Below are positions 1 through 8,905 of a DNA stretch of 64,000 nt, in pieces. This DNA is from Acidaminococcus fermentans. Lineage in GTDB: Bacteria; Bacillota; Negativicutes; Acidaminococcales; Acidaminococcaceae. The stretch lies in contig NZ_VULN01000001.1 of assembly GCF_009696675.1 (NCBI RefSeq), positions 1 through 64,000 on the forward strand, written 5' to 3'. The first letter of the stretch is position 1. The number at the start of each line of letters is the position of its first letter. The notes beneath the pieces are model-generated. The model searched no databases. It saw only the letters and a program-made list of their open reading frames with translations, and had not been told where the DNA came from. The position numbers and the translations under genes are program-made.

Positions 1-121
1 CGCCGGGCAGCCCGCCAAATCATCGATTATCTGTGCATTTTGCGGGGCGCCGGGCCTGCGCCCCCTACGGTTATACACAATAAGAAGAACCTGGTCGAAG
101 GACAGGTTCTATCCAGTAGCC

Positions 122-149
122 CGCGACTCACGGCTCGCGACCCGCGACC
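122..149. repeat. Degenerate heptamer array
   Basis: Four consecutive 7-bp units: CGCGACT, CACGGCT, CGCGACC, CGCGACC. The rest of the stretch before position 390 holds part of an inverted-repeat element (about 187-246, similar to family A) and a hairpin. I see no supportable gene in 1-389, although one frame stays open from the window edge to about 249. Confidence 0.6.
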
Positions 150-151
150 AA

Positions 152-184
152 AAAAAGGGGCTGCTGCGCATGCGACAGCCCCCT
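152..184 (-). terminator. Terminator-like hairpin
   Basis: The stem GGGGCTG...CAGCCCC surrounds a GCGCATGCG core. On the minus strand it is followed by a run of seven T. No gene that would use it is visible in the window, so it may serve a lost gene or belong to the repeat block. Confidence 0.45.
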
Positions 185-329
185 TCATATTGTGTAAAAC
201 CGGCGGCCGGGATGGGCTTGCCTCCGGCGATCCCCTACGCCGTCGCTGATGAGCGGAAGTGAACAACGGGGTTCTCCGGTTGTGAGGCCGCTACGGCATC
301 GCAATGAGTCGTCCGGCCCAGCCGTCCTT

Positions 330-363
330 CACTCTGCACTCTGCACTCTTCCCTCTGCACTGG
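330..363. repeat. Degenerate heptamer array
   Basis: Successive 7-bp units CACTCTG, CACTCTG, CACTCTT, CCCTCTG, then CACTGG. The period is the same as in other spacers of the window but the consensus is different. Confidence 0.6.
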
Positions 364-389
364 TTCCCTGTCGCCCAAAATATGATAAA

Positions 390-839
390 ATGAATTATGA
401 TATGGTGTCCATGATGATGATCTGCCTGGGACAGCCGGACAGCAGGCAGGAGGATATTATCCACCTGCTCAGCGTCCTTCTGTCCACAGAAATGGACCCT
501 GACGTGAAGAAACAAATCCTGGAACGGGAATACAATATCCCCATGACCGTTGAAATGAAAAAGGAGGCGGAGACCATGTGCGGTATCGGACACGCCATTG
601 CTAGAAAAAACCTGGAAAAGGGAATGGAACAAGGCCTGGTGAAAGGTCTTGAGAAAGGGCGCCTGGAAGGAAAACAGGAAGGCCGTTTGGAAGGCCGTTT
701 AGAAGGCCGTCAGGAAGAACGGGAATCCAACATTGTTGCCATGCTGAAAGAAAAGATCCCCATGGAGACCATTTCCCGGATCACCCATTACTCTCTGGAT
801 CAGATCCAGAAGTTGGGAAAGTTGCATGGAATTCTTTAG
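390..839 (+). pseudogene. C-terminal remnant of a Rpn/PD-(D/E)XK transposase-like nuclease
   Basis: The 149-residue reading frame from the ATG at 390 resembles the C-terminal part of the Rpn family, recombination-promoting nucleases also annotated as putative transposases. These proteins usually run to about 300 residues. The visible hallmark is the glycine/glutamate/lysine-rich tail near residues 76-110 (KGLEKGRLEGKQEGRLEGR), followed by a short helical end. The N-terminal half, which would carry the catalytic PD-(D/E)XK residues, is missing. The open frame continues upstream to 249, but that part encodes spacer repeats (see the heptamer array at 330-363), not nuclease. I therefore read it as a truncated, probably inactive copy. 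The alternative is a short stand-alone regulatory fragment. Two hairpin terminators follow directly. Confidence 0.6.
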
Positions 840-842
840 GTT

Positions 843-907
843 GGAAAACGCCCAGGGCGTTTTTCTCCCGAATGGAAAGGCCGCCGGATTTTCCGGCGGC
901 CTTTTGG
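843..907 (+). terminator. Tandem terminator hairpins
   Basis: Two hairpins lie just after the stop of the nuclease remnant. The first is AAAACGCC-CAG-GGCGTTTTT (844-864). The second is AAAGGCCGCCGG with its complement CCGGCGGCCTTTT (876-906). Both end in T runs on the plus strand. Confidence 0.75.
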
Positions 908-908
908 T

Positions 909-936
909 TCATCGTTGGTCATTCGTCGTGAGTTGT
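909..936. repeat. Degenerate heptamer array
   Basis: 7-bp units TCATCGT, TGGTCAT, TCGTCGT, GAGTTGT. It is closely related to the arrays at 11,046 and 12,162. Confidence 0.6.
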
Positions 937-980
937 TTCGGATGCCAGATGCTTACGCATCTGCCTTTGAACGTAAAACC

Positions 981-1154
981 CGGCGGCCGGGATGAGCTCC
1001 CCTGGGGGAAGCCCCTACCACGTTGGGGTCAGAGATGCAACAGAAAATCAGAGAAACGGGATCGTCGTAGAATCCGCTTCTGGGGCCGTGTTATCCACTC
1101 TCCGACCCCAACGCTGTAGGGGCGGGCCGCAGGCCCGCCCTTCCCGGCCTGCGG
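981..1154. mobile_element. Inverted-repeat element, family A copy 1
   Basis: A MITE-like element of about 174 bp with imperfect inverted ends of about 45 bp. The left end begins CGGCGGCCGGGATG; the right end finishes CTTCCCGGCCTGCGG. An internal hairpin uses arms like CAGAAACGG/CCGCTTCTG. A perfect hairpin (GGAACCCGCC/GGCGGGTTCC, 1,171-1,191) follows. No transposase is encoded. The gene-free stretch 840-1,324 holds only terminators, this element and heptamer arrays. Confidence 0.6.
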
Positions 1155-1200
1155 TTTTTATACGTTCCCAGGAACCCGCCCGGCGGGTTCCCACCTTCCG

Positions 1201-1228
1201 CTAGAGACTAGAGACTAGTGACTGTCAG
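1201..1228. repeat. Degenerate heptamer array
   Basis: 7-bp units CTAGAGA, CTAGAGA, CTAGTGA, CTGTCAG. Confidence 0.6.
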
Positions 1229-1324
1229 CTCATGACCATCTGCCCCCGGCAGATGGTCTCCATCGGCGTGAGACGGAAAAGCGGCGGGCCGCTTTTCCCC
1301 TGTGAAGTCAGTTGAGCCCTCTTC

Positions 1325-2038
1325 TTACACATCTGTTCTTAAATGTGTATTTCCTCTGGTGGGTAAAACCTTCTCTACCCTGATCTGTTCCAACAGCATC
1401 CGGGGAATATTCAGCCGATATACAATGATAAAATGGCCTCCCGGTTTCCGGTTGGTCCAGGTAGGCACTGCAAAGGTGCCATCATTCTGATAATGAAGTT
1501 TCTTAAAACCTATGAACACTTTTTTTCCTATTCGACCATTGGGCCGCAGATACCAGAGCTGCTGGAGCTGCCCGTTCCGTATGAAATATGTCTCTGCTCC
1601 AAAGCCTCCCCCTCCTGATTCTCTTTGAGTCAGGACCAGAATATCCGGCTGTCTCCTGATCCCTTTTGCTACATAAAATCCGTTCCGACTGGGATCAACT
1701 GGATTCACGATGATCGGCCGGTTATGATGCAATTCCACAGGCTGCCGCAGTGCCATCTCCTTGCTTCCCAGGCGTGCCATATACAAAGAATAATTCCCTT
1801 TGTAATTTTGTTCCTGCTCATTTTTAGCCCAAAAATATTTTCCCCCTAAAAATGCCTCATTTTCTCCTACTACATAGATTCGATAAGAACCCCCATCCGT
1901 CCCCTTCATCAAAAAAGTTTCCCTGGCTCTTTCCGCGGCCTGACGCTGAGACAGGTAAGAAGGTGCTGCCGCAAGAGCCGCTGGCAGGAGAAAAGAACAG
2001 GAAAGCAGAACAGCAGCAAAAGTTTTGAAAAATGCCAT
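1325..2038 (-). CDS. Secreted protein of unknown function
   Basis: This encodes a 237-residue protein beginning MAFFKTFAAVLLSCSF. A basic start, a hydrophobic core and an alanine-rich AALAAAP cleavage region make a classical signal peptide of about 25 residues, so the product is probably exported to the periplasm or surface. The mature part is rich in beta-type sequence with a glycine patch (ESGGGGFGAETY) and a basic C-terminus. I recognise no domain. The start at 2038 is chosen because GGGAGG sits 7-8 bases upstream of this ATG; an in-frame TTG-side extension would place that site inside the gene. It lies downstream of the restriction operon on the same strand, separated by the hsdR terminator, so it is probably a separate unit. 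The function is not predictable. Confidence 0.7.
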   Translation of the reverse strand: MAFFKTFAAVLLSCSFLLPAALAAAPSYLSQRQAAERARETFLMKGTDGGSYRIYVVGENEAFLGGKYFWAKNEQEQNYKGNYSLYMARLGSKEMALRQPVELHHNRPIIVNPVDPSRNGFYVAKGIRRQPDILVLTQRESGGGGFGAETYFIRNGQLQQLWYLRPNGRIGKKVFIGFKKLHYQNDGTFAVPTWTNRKPGGHFIIVYRLNIPRMLLEQIRVEKVLPTRGNTHLRTDV

Positions 2039-2090
2039 ATCAATTCCTCCCAAAGTAAACTACTAACATAAATATCGACTCTCCTTCTAA

Positions 2091-2129
2091 AAAAACGGAC
2101 CCTCTCTCCAGAAGGTCCGTTTTCTTTAC
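2091..2129 (-). terminator. Terminator of the hsdMSR operon
   Basis: The stem AACGGACC...GGTCCGTT is followed on the minus strand by seven T, about 100 bases after the hsdR stop. Confidence 0.8.
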
Positions 2130-2223
2130 GCCAAACGTCTCCCGCCCCACGCAATAGGGCGCTGACCATACGGCCGACCCGTTTCACCGGGGCTTCGATG
2201 AAAGCCGGACTTTTATCCCGCCT

Positions 2224-5200
2224 TTACTGCTCAATCAGCTTCTGCAGCTTCTCCACGTACATCGTCCTGATTGCGTTTAACAAATGTCCCCAGTACTTCA
2301 ACCCGATATCCGGATGGGTCTTCCGGTATTCTTTTACATGGCTGTTTTTCTTCAAGGCGTCCTGGTTCACCTGTTTGTCGTGGGGGTCTTTTCCTGCATC
2401 GTAGGTTTCCATGAAGAATTCCAGGGCTTCCGGGTCCACGCACCATTCCTGGGCGAAGCTGTCGATGATGGCCTTTGCTTTGGCCCGCACCCTATCATTC
2501 ATTACATCCACGAAGCTTTGGTTCACAAAGGCTGCCGGATTGTCCCGGTATTCCTGCCAGATTTCTTCCAGGATCTGGGCTCTGGCCGGATTGGTTTTCC
2601 GGAACCGTTCGATTTCTTCGGCGATTTCCTGGAAAATCTTCTGGTTTTTGGCACTGTCCGCAATCATCAGGGCCGATTCATCAGGCCGGGTGGCCTCCAT
2701 CAGTTTCAGGATGTAGTCTTCATCGATCTGGTCCCGATGCCAGCAGCGCAGTTGGTAGTTGACAACGATGTTGGTCTCTTCGTCCCCATCATCATCCTGA
2801 TCCTTCTTCAGTTCTTCTTTTACATTGTTGAACTTGCCGCTGTACCCTTCGATGATTTCTTCACAGATCTGATAATCCCGTTCCAGGTCCCGGTCCTGGA
2901 ATTCAGAATACACCTGGATATCCCCATAGGCATCGTCAAAATCCCGGAAGGCCTTCAAAAAGGCGATTTTCTGCTTTTTCGTCAGCCCATCCACCGCTTC
3001 CGGGCTGGCAGCTGCCTGGCGGAGTTTCCCCAGAGCTTCCCGGAATTTCATTTCCGCTTCTTCCCAGGTGGGTGCCTGGACAAAGCTGCCGCCCCCGGCG
3101 GAATACAGGGTCATGGCCTCATCCACCGCCCGTTTGAAATGGGCCGGCACCTGGAAGGTGACGATCTGCCCGAACCGTTTCTGGCTGTCAAACAGCCGGT
3201 TGGTCCGGGAAAAGGCCTGGATGATCCCGTAGGACCGCATGGGCTTCCGGTCGATGAACAGGGTGGACAGACAAGGAGCATCGAACCCGGTAAGCAGCCG
3301 GTCCACCACGATCACCAGGTCCAGCTGGGCGTCCCGCACCTGGTACTGGGCCTTCTTCCGGGCCAGACGGTCGTTTACATTGGCGTTGTAGGCGTTCAGC
3401 TGGTCCAGGCCGAACTGGGTACCGAACATCTCGTTGTAATCCTGCAGGGATTCCTTCATCCGGTCCTGATTCACCGTGCTGTTGTCCTCATTTTCCGTGA
3501 CGGAATAGGTGATGGCCACTTTGGGGAAATCCGCCAGTTTCCGTTTGATGGAGCTGCTTACCTCCAGCCCCGGCACTTCTCCGGCCTTCACCTTCTGGAA
3601 CAGCTGGTAATACCTCTGGGCCTGCTGGATGGAACTGGTGGTGAGAATGGCGGTGAAGCTGTTCCCCTTCCCCCGGTCCAGTCCCAACTTGCCGCTGGAA
3701 CGGTTGATGATGAAATCCACCACCTGGCGCATGTGCCCTTCGTCCTCGTAGGCGGCATCCAGGATTTTCTCCCGGAGCAGGGCCTTTTCCAAGCTGAACC
3801 CGTCCTGGTCTTCTTCCCAGCCGGTTACATGGTTCTCCCGGGCCAGTTCTTCCATGTCGAAGGTGTTGTGGTATTCCACCTGGAACCCCAGCACCGCCCC
3901 GTCGTGGAGGGCTTCTTTGATGGTGTACCGGTGGAGGCACTTGCCGTACTGTTCCTGGGTGGTCTTGGGCAGGTTCCCGGCGCTGTTCTTGGCATCCTGT
4001 TCAAAAATCGGGGTGCCGGTGAACCCGTACCACAGGGGCCGGGTGAAATACTGGTCCAGCTGAGCCTGGGCTGCCGGGGATACCGCCCGGTGACATTCAT
4101 CTACCACGAACACCAGCCGGAGCTTGTGGAGCTTTTCGTATTTGTCACACCCTTCCGGGTACCGCTTCATAACAATCTGGAGCTTCTGGATGGTGGTAAC
4201 GATCACGTCCCCTCCTTTGGCCTGGAGCTTCCTGACCAGGTCCCCGGTGTTGTCCGTTTCGTTCACATCGATGGTGTCATACTGGGCATAGGCCTGGAAA
4301 GCCCCGGTGGTCTGGTTGTCCAGGTCCTTCCGGTCCACCACGAAGATCACCTTGTCCACACTGGGGATCTGGGTCAGGTAATGGGCCGTTTTGTAGGAAG
4401 TGAGGGTCTTGCCGCTCCCGGTGGTGTGCCAGATGAAGCCGGACTGAGTGCCCCCGTCCGTATAGGGATTCACGGCGTTTTTCACCGCTTCGATGGCGTG
4501 GATCTGGTAGGGCCGGAGCAGGATGATGGCCTTCCGTTCGCTGTCCAACACCGTATACTGGGACACCATCCGATGGGCCGCGGGAATGGACAATACCTCC
4601 CGGGCAAAGGACAGGTAATCGGTCTGGGGCTGGTTCTTGTCATCCAGCCACAGGGACAGGAACTGGGGATTCAGGCTGCTTTCCGCTGCTGCTGCAATGT
4701 ACCGGGTATCTGCCCCGTTGGACACCACGAACATCTGGAGGGTGGAAAAAATATCCCGGAACACCCCTTCTTTCAAGTATTTCTTGATTTGGTTGAAGGC
4801 CTCCCTATAGGGATGGGCCCGGTTCTTCAGCTCGATGTGGATCATGGGCAGCCCGTTGATGAGGAGGGTCACGTCTCCCCGGCGGTTCCGGTCCAGAGCC
4901 TCCCTCCGGGGGAACTGGATCTGGTGCACCGCTTCGTACACCGAAGAACCCCCGGCCACATCCACCCGTTTGAACACCACCGGATGGATGGTGCCCAGGC
5001 TGGCGTCTTCCCGCTGGATGTCCACCCGGGCCACCCCGTTTTCGCCCAGCATCCATTTGGCCCCGTCGTAAAAGGTGGGGAAACGGAGCTGGTTCTGCAC
5101 CTGGAGGAATTCCCCATCGGTGAGGGGATGGGCGTCAAACAGCTCCTTGTTGTTGTTCACCAGGATCCGCCGGAAATTGTCCCACAGGTCCTGGATGGTG

Positions 5201-5295
5201 TGGAGGTCCTCCCGGAGGGTCCACTGGGACTGCTGTTCCGTCAGTTGCCGGAGCAGGTGCTGCTCCATGCTTTCTTCCGATTCATAGGAAGTCAT
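2224..5295 (-). CDS. hsdR: Type I restriction enzyme, R subunit
   Basis: This is the 1,023-residue motor and nuclease subunit of a type I restriction-modification complex. It works with HsdM and HsdS and translocates DNA before cutting it. The N-terminal PD-(D/E)XK nuclease is visible as D141 followed by E155-L-K157 (IHIELKNR). A superfamily 2 translocase follows, with Walker A TTGSGKT at 291-297, DECH at 399-402 and a downstream FTGTP motif. The helical C-terminal region is expected to contact HsdM/HsdS. Length and motif order are normal and the frame is intact, so the enzyme is probably active. It is the last gene of hsdM-hsdS-hsdR, 12 bases after hsdS. The long open frame on the opposite strand is a coding shadow. 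Confidence 0.95.
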   Translation of the reverse strand: MTSYESEESMEQHLLRQLTEQQSQWTLREDLHTIQDLWDNFRRILVNNNKELFDAHPLTDGEFLQVQNQLRFPTFYDGAKWMLGENGVARVDIQREDASLGTIHPVVFKRVDVAGGSSVYEAVHQIQFPRREALDRNRRGDVTLLINGLPMIHIELKNRAHPYREAFNQIKKYLKEGVFRDIFSTLQMFVVSNGADTRYIAAAAESSLNPQFLSLWLDDKNQPQTDYLSFAREVLSIPAAHRMVSQYTVLDSERKAIILLRPYQIHAIEAVKNAVNPYTDGGTQSGFIWHTTGSGKTLTSYKTAHYLTQIPSVDKVIFVVDRKDLDNQTTGAFQAYAQYDTIDVNETDNTGDLVRKLQAKGGDVIVTTIQKLQIVMKRYPEGCDKYEKLHKLRLVFVVDECHRAVSPAAQAQLDQYFTRPLWYGFTGTPIFEQDAKNSAGNLPKTTQEQYGKCLHRYTIKEALHDGAVLGFQVEYHNTFDMEELARENHVTGWEEDQDGFSLEKALLREKILDAAYEDEGHMRQVVDFIINRSSGKLGLDRGKGNSFTAILTTSSIQQAQRYYQLFQKVKAGEVPGLEVSSSIKRKLADFPKVAITYSVTENEDNSTVNQDRMKESLQDYNEMFGTQFGLDQLNAYNANVNDRLARKKAQYQVRDAQLDLVIVVDRLLTGFDAPCLSTLFIDRKPMRSYGIIQAFSRTNRLFDSQKRFGQIVTFQVPAHFKRAVDEAMTLYSAGGGSFVQAPTWEEAEMKFREALGKLRQAAASPEAVDGLTKKQKIAFLKAFRDFDDAYGDIQVYSEFQDRDLERDYQICEEIIEGYSGKFNNVKEELKKDQDDDGDEETNIVVNYQLRCWHRDQIDEDYILKLMEATRPDESALMIADSAKNQKIFQEIAEEIERFRKTNPARAQILEEIWQEYRDNPAAFVNQSFVDVMNDRVRAKAKAIIDSFAQEWCVDPEALEFFMETYDAGKDPHDKQVNQDALKKNSHVKEYRKTHPDIGLKYWGHLLNAIRTMYVEKLQKLIEQ

Positions 5296-5307
5296 ACGGT
5301 TTCCCCC

Positions 5308-6558
5308 TTATACAAACAGATTTTGCAGCAGGAATTTTTTCAGCGTTTGCAAGGCATCCAGCTTACGCTGATTATGGGCAATAAGGTTATCTAAATTTTT
5401 AAAATACGTTGCTATCGCTTGTTGCTCTGGCAAAGAAGGTACCATCACCATGAAATTTTTCATGTCAGAGGCTAGTATATGTTTTATTGTATTGCCTTTA
5501 GTAATACTCTCTATTTGCTTTTTTGATGCATCTGTTTGGTATTCTGTGTTTAAAAAATAAGGATTGGTTTCAATTTTTTGATTTTGGAACATAATGAGTG
5601 CATGCGCAGCTATATTATCAAGGCTTTCAGGTATTACAGCTGCGTGTCCAACATGGCCAGATTGAACCATAACAATATCTCCGGTATGCAACCACTTATC
5701 TTTTTGACTAAAATAAAATTCATCGTTGATGTATACCTGTGTATTTTTATTGATATGTCCATCCTTCACATTATTTGACTCAAGATAAAAATGCCCTTTA
5801 TCAACATAATATGGTGAAGCTGTTCCTACAAAAGCATTTCTGATTGTTCCATAAATATTTGACAGTTTATACTGTTCCCAATCGCCCGTAAATCCCTTGA
5901 ACCGGATTTTCGGGACCTTTTCTCCTTTGGCCGGGAACAGATTCTGGAGAAAATAGGCTTTCAGCTTTTTCAGCTGGTCGGACTTGCGCTGATGAAGGGT
6001 GATGAGGTGATCGAGGTTAAAAAAATATTGACCAATCTCTTTTTGTTCGGATAAGTCTGGTGTTGGCACTTCAATATCCATAACTCGATTTTTGGAAATG
6101 TTGTACCTTGAAATCCCCTGTGCAAGAATTATTAATTTGTTTCGTACATTTGGGGAACGAAGCATATATGCCATATAATATGGATTCACTTTAACTTCTG
6201 GTCTATATCCAAAACAAAAACTATTTAAGTATGTGTTTTCAGTATTTCCAAGCCATACAGAAGACATTCCGACTTCATTTGGGGTTTCTGAAGATGTTGT
6301 AAAAAATATGTCTCCATACTTAACGGAATTCTGAGTTTGATCAACTTCAACACGTTCTGTCATCGCCAAATCCGCTATAGAGTTGGAATAAACATTCATA
6401 TACGTCACAAACCGTGCATCTCCATGACCAAAATCTTCTTTTGTTTTTCCCGAGAGTCCAGTAAACGTTGATCCTAGCTCTCCCAGCTTACGCTGTTCCC
6501 AATCGTCCGTAAACCCCTTGAATCGTATGGCCGGTACCTTCTTCATTTCTTTTTTCAT
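5308..6558 (-). CDS. hsdS: Type I restriction-modification specificity subunit
   Basis: The 416-residue HsdS subunit recognises the two halves of the target sequence for both methylation and restriction. Its two target-recognition domains are each introduced by nearly the same segment: RFKGFTDDWEQRKL near residue 12 and RFKGFTGDWEQYKL near residue 219. Each is closed by a helical spacer (LHQRKSDQLKKLK and HNQRKLDALQTLK). The start at 6558 has AAGGAG well placed upstream. Both recognition domains are markedly AT-rich, while the repeated segments and helices have the GC-rich composition of the neighbours. This suggests that the domains were swapped in by recombination. The gene sits between hsdM and hsdR with 12-base gaps on both sides, typical of one operon. 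Confidence 0.95.
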   Translation of the reverse strand: MKKEMKKVPAIRFKGFTDDWEQRKLGELGSTFTGLSGKTKEDFGHGDARFVTYMNVYSNSIADLAMTERVEVDQTQNSVKYGDIFFTTSSETPNEVGMSSVWLGNTENTYLNSFCFGYRPEVKVNPYYMAYMLRSPNVRNKLIILAQGISRYNISKNRVMDIEVPTPDLSEQKEIGQYFFNLDHLITLHQRKSDQLKKLKAYFLQNLFPAKGEKVPKIRFKGFTGDWEQYKLSNIYGTIRNAFVGTASPYYVDKGHFYLESNNVKDGHINKNTQVYINDEFYFSQKDKWLHTGDIVMVQSGHVGHAAVIPESLDNIAAHALIMFQNQKIETNPYFLNTEYQTDASKKQIESITKGNTIKHILASDMKNFMVMVPSLPEQQAIATYFKNLDNLIAHNQRKLDALQTLKKFLLQNLFV

Positions 6559-6570
6559 GCGCCCATCTCC

Positions 6571-8178
6571 TTATTGAAACAGGTGAAGCAGGTCCTGAAG
6601 GTCTTTGGCCTTCTTGGGATCATCGGTGGTCAGTTCGTCCATCATGGCCAGCAGTTCTTTTTCTGTGGCCTGGAGTTGTTGGTCCGTTTCCGTCATTTCT
6701 TGGTTCAGTTCGCCCAGATCGATTTCCGGTTCCGGTTCGGAGGTATCCACATACCGGGGGATGTTCAGGTTGAAGTCGTTTTCCTGGATTTCTTCAAAGG
6801 AGGCCACATGGGCGAATTTGTCCACGTCCTTCCGGTCGGTGTAGGCCTGGAACAGCTTCTGGATGTTGGCCTGGGTCAGGGTGTTCTTGGCCTTGCCTTT
6901 TTCAAATTCCTGGCTGCCGTCGATGAACAGTACATCCCGGCCGGGACGGTCTTTTTTCAGCACCATGATGATGGTGGGGATGCCGGTGGAATAGAAGATC
7001 CCGGCCGGGAGCCCGATCACGGCATAGATATTCCCTTTTTCCAGCAGTTTCTGCCGGATTTTCCCTTCGGCTGCTCCCCGGAACAGCACCCCGTGAGGCA
7101 GCACAATGCCCATGGTGCCGGTGGCTTTCAGGTGGTACAGCCCATGGAGCAGGAAGGCATAGTCGGCTTTGGATTTCGGGGCCAGCACCCCGTAATCGGC
7201 AAACCGGGGGTCCTGGAGAAATCCCTTGTCCGCACTCCAGTTCTGGGAATAGGGCGGATTCATCATGACTCCGTCAAAATCCGTCACTTCATCCGTGGGC
7301 CAGTCCCGATCCAGGGTATCCGCATTGCGCAGGTGCTGGTTGGTGGCTGCGATCCCGTGGATAATCATGTTCATTCGGGCCAGGTTGTAGGTGGCCGTCT
7401 TGATCTCCTGGCCGTAGTATTCAATGGAATCTGCATCCTGGATGTAGTGCCGTACATTCAGGAGCAGAGAACCGGAACCCATGGCCGGATCATATGCGCT
7501 GAATCCTTTCTTGTCTTCCTGTCCCCGGGTCACAATATGGGTCAGCAGCTGGGAAACCGGCTGGGGCGTATAGAATTCACCGGCCTTCTGGCCCATATCC
7601 GAAGCGAAGGTACCGATCAGATATTCATAGGCATCTCCCAGCACATCCCCGCTGTGGCTGTCCAGGTTCAAGGGGGACAGGGCCTCCATCACCTGGGCAA
7701 TCATGTCATTCCGTTTCTGGGGCGTGGAGCCCAGTTTGGTGGAATACAGGTCCACATCATCAAACAGATGGCCCAGCAGGTCCGAATTGGACTGTTCAAT
7801 ATCCCGGAAAGCCTGGTTCAGGTTTTCCAGTTGGAAGGTCTGCTTCCGGATGGCGTCCATCTGGGCGGCAAAGGTGAAATCCGGCTTGATTTTATAGTCC
7901 ATATCCATGGAACTCAAGAGATCCTCATGGGCGTCTTCATCATCGTAATATTGCTTATAAACAGCCTGGCGCTGTTCTTCCGTGGCCACCTGTTCCGGGT
8001 CCACTTCACCGGCATCCACCAGCACATTCGCTGCTGCTTCCAGAGTCTTATCGGACAAATGTTTATAAAAAATAAGGCCCAGAGCATAGTTCATGTAAGA
8101 GGCTGCCCCCATGGTCTGGCGCATCACGTTGGCAGAATCCCACAGAACCTGTTCCAGGCTTTTTTCGTCAGTGCTCAT
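6571..8178 (-). CDS. hsdM: Type I restriction-modification DNA methyltransferase subunit
   Basis: This 535-residue N6-adenine methyltransferase pairs with HsdS to modify host DNA and forms the core of the restriction complex. The N-terminal helical HsdM domain is followed by the Rossmann fold with the S-adenosylmethionine motif DPAMGSGS at about 230-237 and the catalytic NPPY at 307-310. The acidic, helical C-terminus is typical for contacts with HsdS. The start ATG at 8178 has AAGGAG upstream. It is the first gene of the operon, so its promoter should lie between 8,179 and 8,300. That stretch is AT-rich with several TATAAT-like hexamers, but I could not settle on one. Confidence 0.95.
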   Translation of the reverse strand: MSTDEKSLEQVLWDSANVMRQTMGAASYMNYALGLIFYKHLSDKTLEAAANVLVDAGEVDPEQVATEEQRQAVYKQYYDDEDAHEDLLSSMDMDYKIKPDFTFAAQMDAIRKQTFQLENLNQAFRDIEQSNSDLLGHLFDDVDLYSTKLGSTPQKRNDMIAQVMEALSPLNLDSHSGDVLGDAYEYLIGTFASDMGQKAGEFYTPQPVSQLLTHIVTRGQEDKKGFSAYDPAMGSGSLLLNVRHYIQDADSIEYYGQEIKTATYNLARMNMIIHGIAATNQHLRNADTLDRDWPTDEVTDFDGVMMNPPYSQNWSADKGFLQDPRFADYGVLAPKSKADYAFLLHGLYHLKATGTMGIVLPHGVLFRGAAEGKIRQKLLEKGNIYAVIGLPAGIFYSTGIPTIIMVLKKDRPGRDVLFIDGSQEFEKGKAKNTLTQANIQKLFQAYTDRKDVDKFAHVASFEEIQENDFNLNIPRYVDTSEPEPEIDLGELNQEMTETDQQLQATEKELLAMMDELTTDDPKKAKDLQDLLHLFQ

Positions 8179-8304
8179 CGTTGTGAATCTCCTTTAGGAT
8201 AATTTGGCGTGCTTGCTTGTGATATTTTTATTGTATCACAGAATCAGAGCCTCTTTTTCGTTAAATTTATTATACCCCACCCCCTGTCCAAAAAGGTGGA
8301 CAAA

Positions 8305-8346
8305 AAAACGTCAGACTGGCCCTTGGGGCCGCATCTGACGTCTTAC
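8305..8346 (-). terminator. Terminator after the sigma-like gene
   Basis: A long stem with ACGTCAGA-type arms enclosing GGCCCC/GGGGCC is followed on the minus strand by a run of T. It starts 12 bases after the stop of the sigma-like gene and insulates hsdM from the cassette upstream. Confidence 0.8.
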
Positions 8347-8357
8347 AAGAGCCCTCT

Positions 8358-8891
8358 TCACTCTCCCCTCTTCATCTTCTCCAGTGCCTTCCGGTACCAG
8401 CCGTAAAGGGTGGACAGGGGGCACTGATGGATTTCCTGGAGCTTTTTCCAGGGTATTTGCTGGATGGCCGCTTGGCGGACCAGGAGCCGTTCCTTGGGGG
8501 TGAGCTGTCGGAAGGCTCGGAGGATTTCTTCCTTCCGGATTCCCCGAAGAAAATCTTCCTGGTAGCTGGATTCGCCTCCTTCCATCACCTGGACTTTTTC
8601 CTGGATTTTGTTCCAGCGCGCCTCTTTCCGGATGTAATGGGACAGCAGAAAGGTAAGATGAGTTTTCACAAATCCAAGGAATCTTCTGGCGTCTTCTCCC
8701 GGATATTTCACGATGGCTTCCAGGATTCCCAGCACCAGGGTACTTGCCAGATCCGGCCGCAGAGACAGGTTCTTTTCCTGGCCGGCCAGTTTCTTTACCA
8801 AAGGGCGAAAGGCTGTAACGATGGCCATTTGGGCTTTAGGATCCCCCTGTTTGGCTTGGGGCAGCAGAGCTGCCAGTTCTTCGTTTTCCAT
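8358..8891 (-). CDS. Sigma-70-like / helix-turn-helix factor
   Basis: This encodes a 177-residue protein. Residues 1-90 resemble a reduced sigma-70 region 2 (AKQGDPKAQMAIVTAFRPLV is the usual opening of such domains). The last 50 residues form a region-4-like helix-turn-helix (LTPKERLLVRQAAIQQIPW, then a second helix around STLYGWYRKALEKM). It could therefore direct RNA polymerase to a special promoter set or act as a phage-type late activator. The start at 8891 has AAAGGAG seven bases upstream. It lies 14 bases after the DnaC-like gene and ends the four-gene cassette. Sigma-like proteins of this size are found near YvrJ/DUF1659/DUF2922 clusters in Firmicutes, and such a cluster lies 4 kb away. 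A regulatory link between them is inference. Confidence 0.65.
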   Translation of the reverse strand: MENEELAALLPQAKQGDPKAQMAIVTAFRPLVKKLAGQEKNLSLRPDLASTLVLGILEAIVKYPGEDARRFLGFVKTHLTFLLSHYIRKEARWNKIQEKVQVMEGGESSYQEDFLRGIRKEEILRAFRQLTPKERLLVRQAAIQQIPWKKLQEIHQCPLSTLYGWYRKALEKMKRGE

Positions 8892-8905
8892 GAGGGCTCC
8901 TTTCT

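Noticed and set aside
122-149. The short tandem heptamers as CRISPR arrays or a variable-number coding repeat
   Set aside because: There are no spacers between units, no cas genes are in the window, and the arrays are not in genes.
249-389. An N-terminal extension of the nuclease remnant from the ATG at 249
   Set aside because: The extra 47 residues are encoded by repeat sequence (element A end and heptamers) and do not resemble the family.
2284-5394. A 1,036-residue open frame on the plus strand opposite hsdR, and similar long ones opposite hsdM, the U32 gene, purF and pyrD
   Set aside because: They mirror GC-rich coding sequence in the antisense frame, have no ribosome binding site or recognisable domain, and the minus-strand genes are certain.
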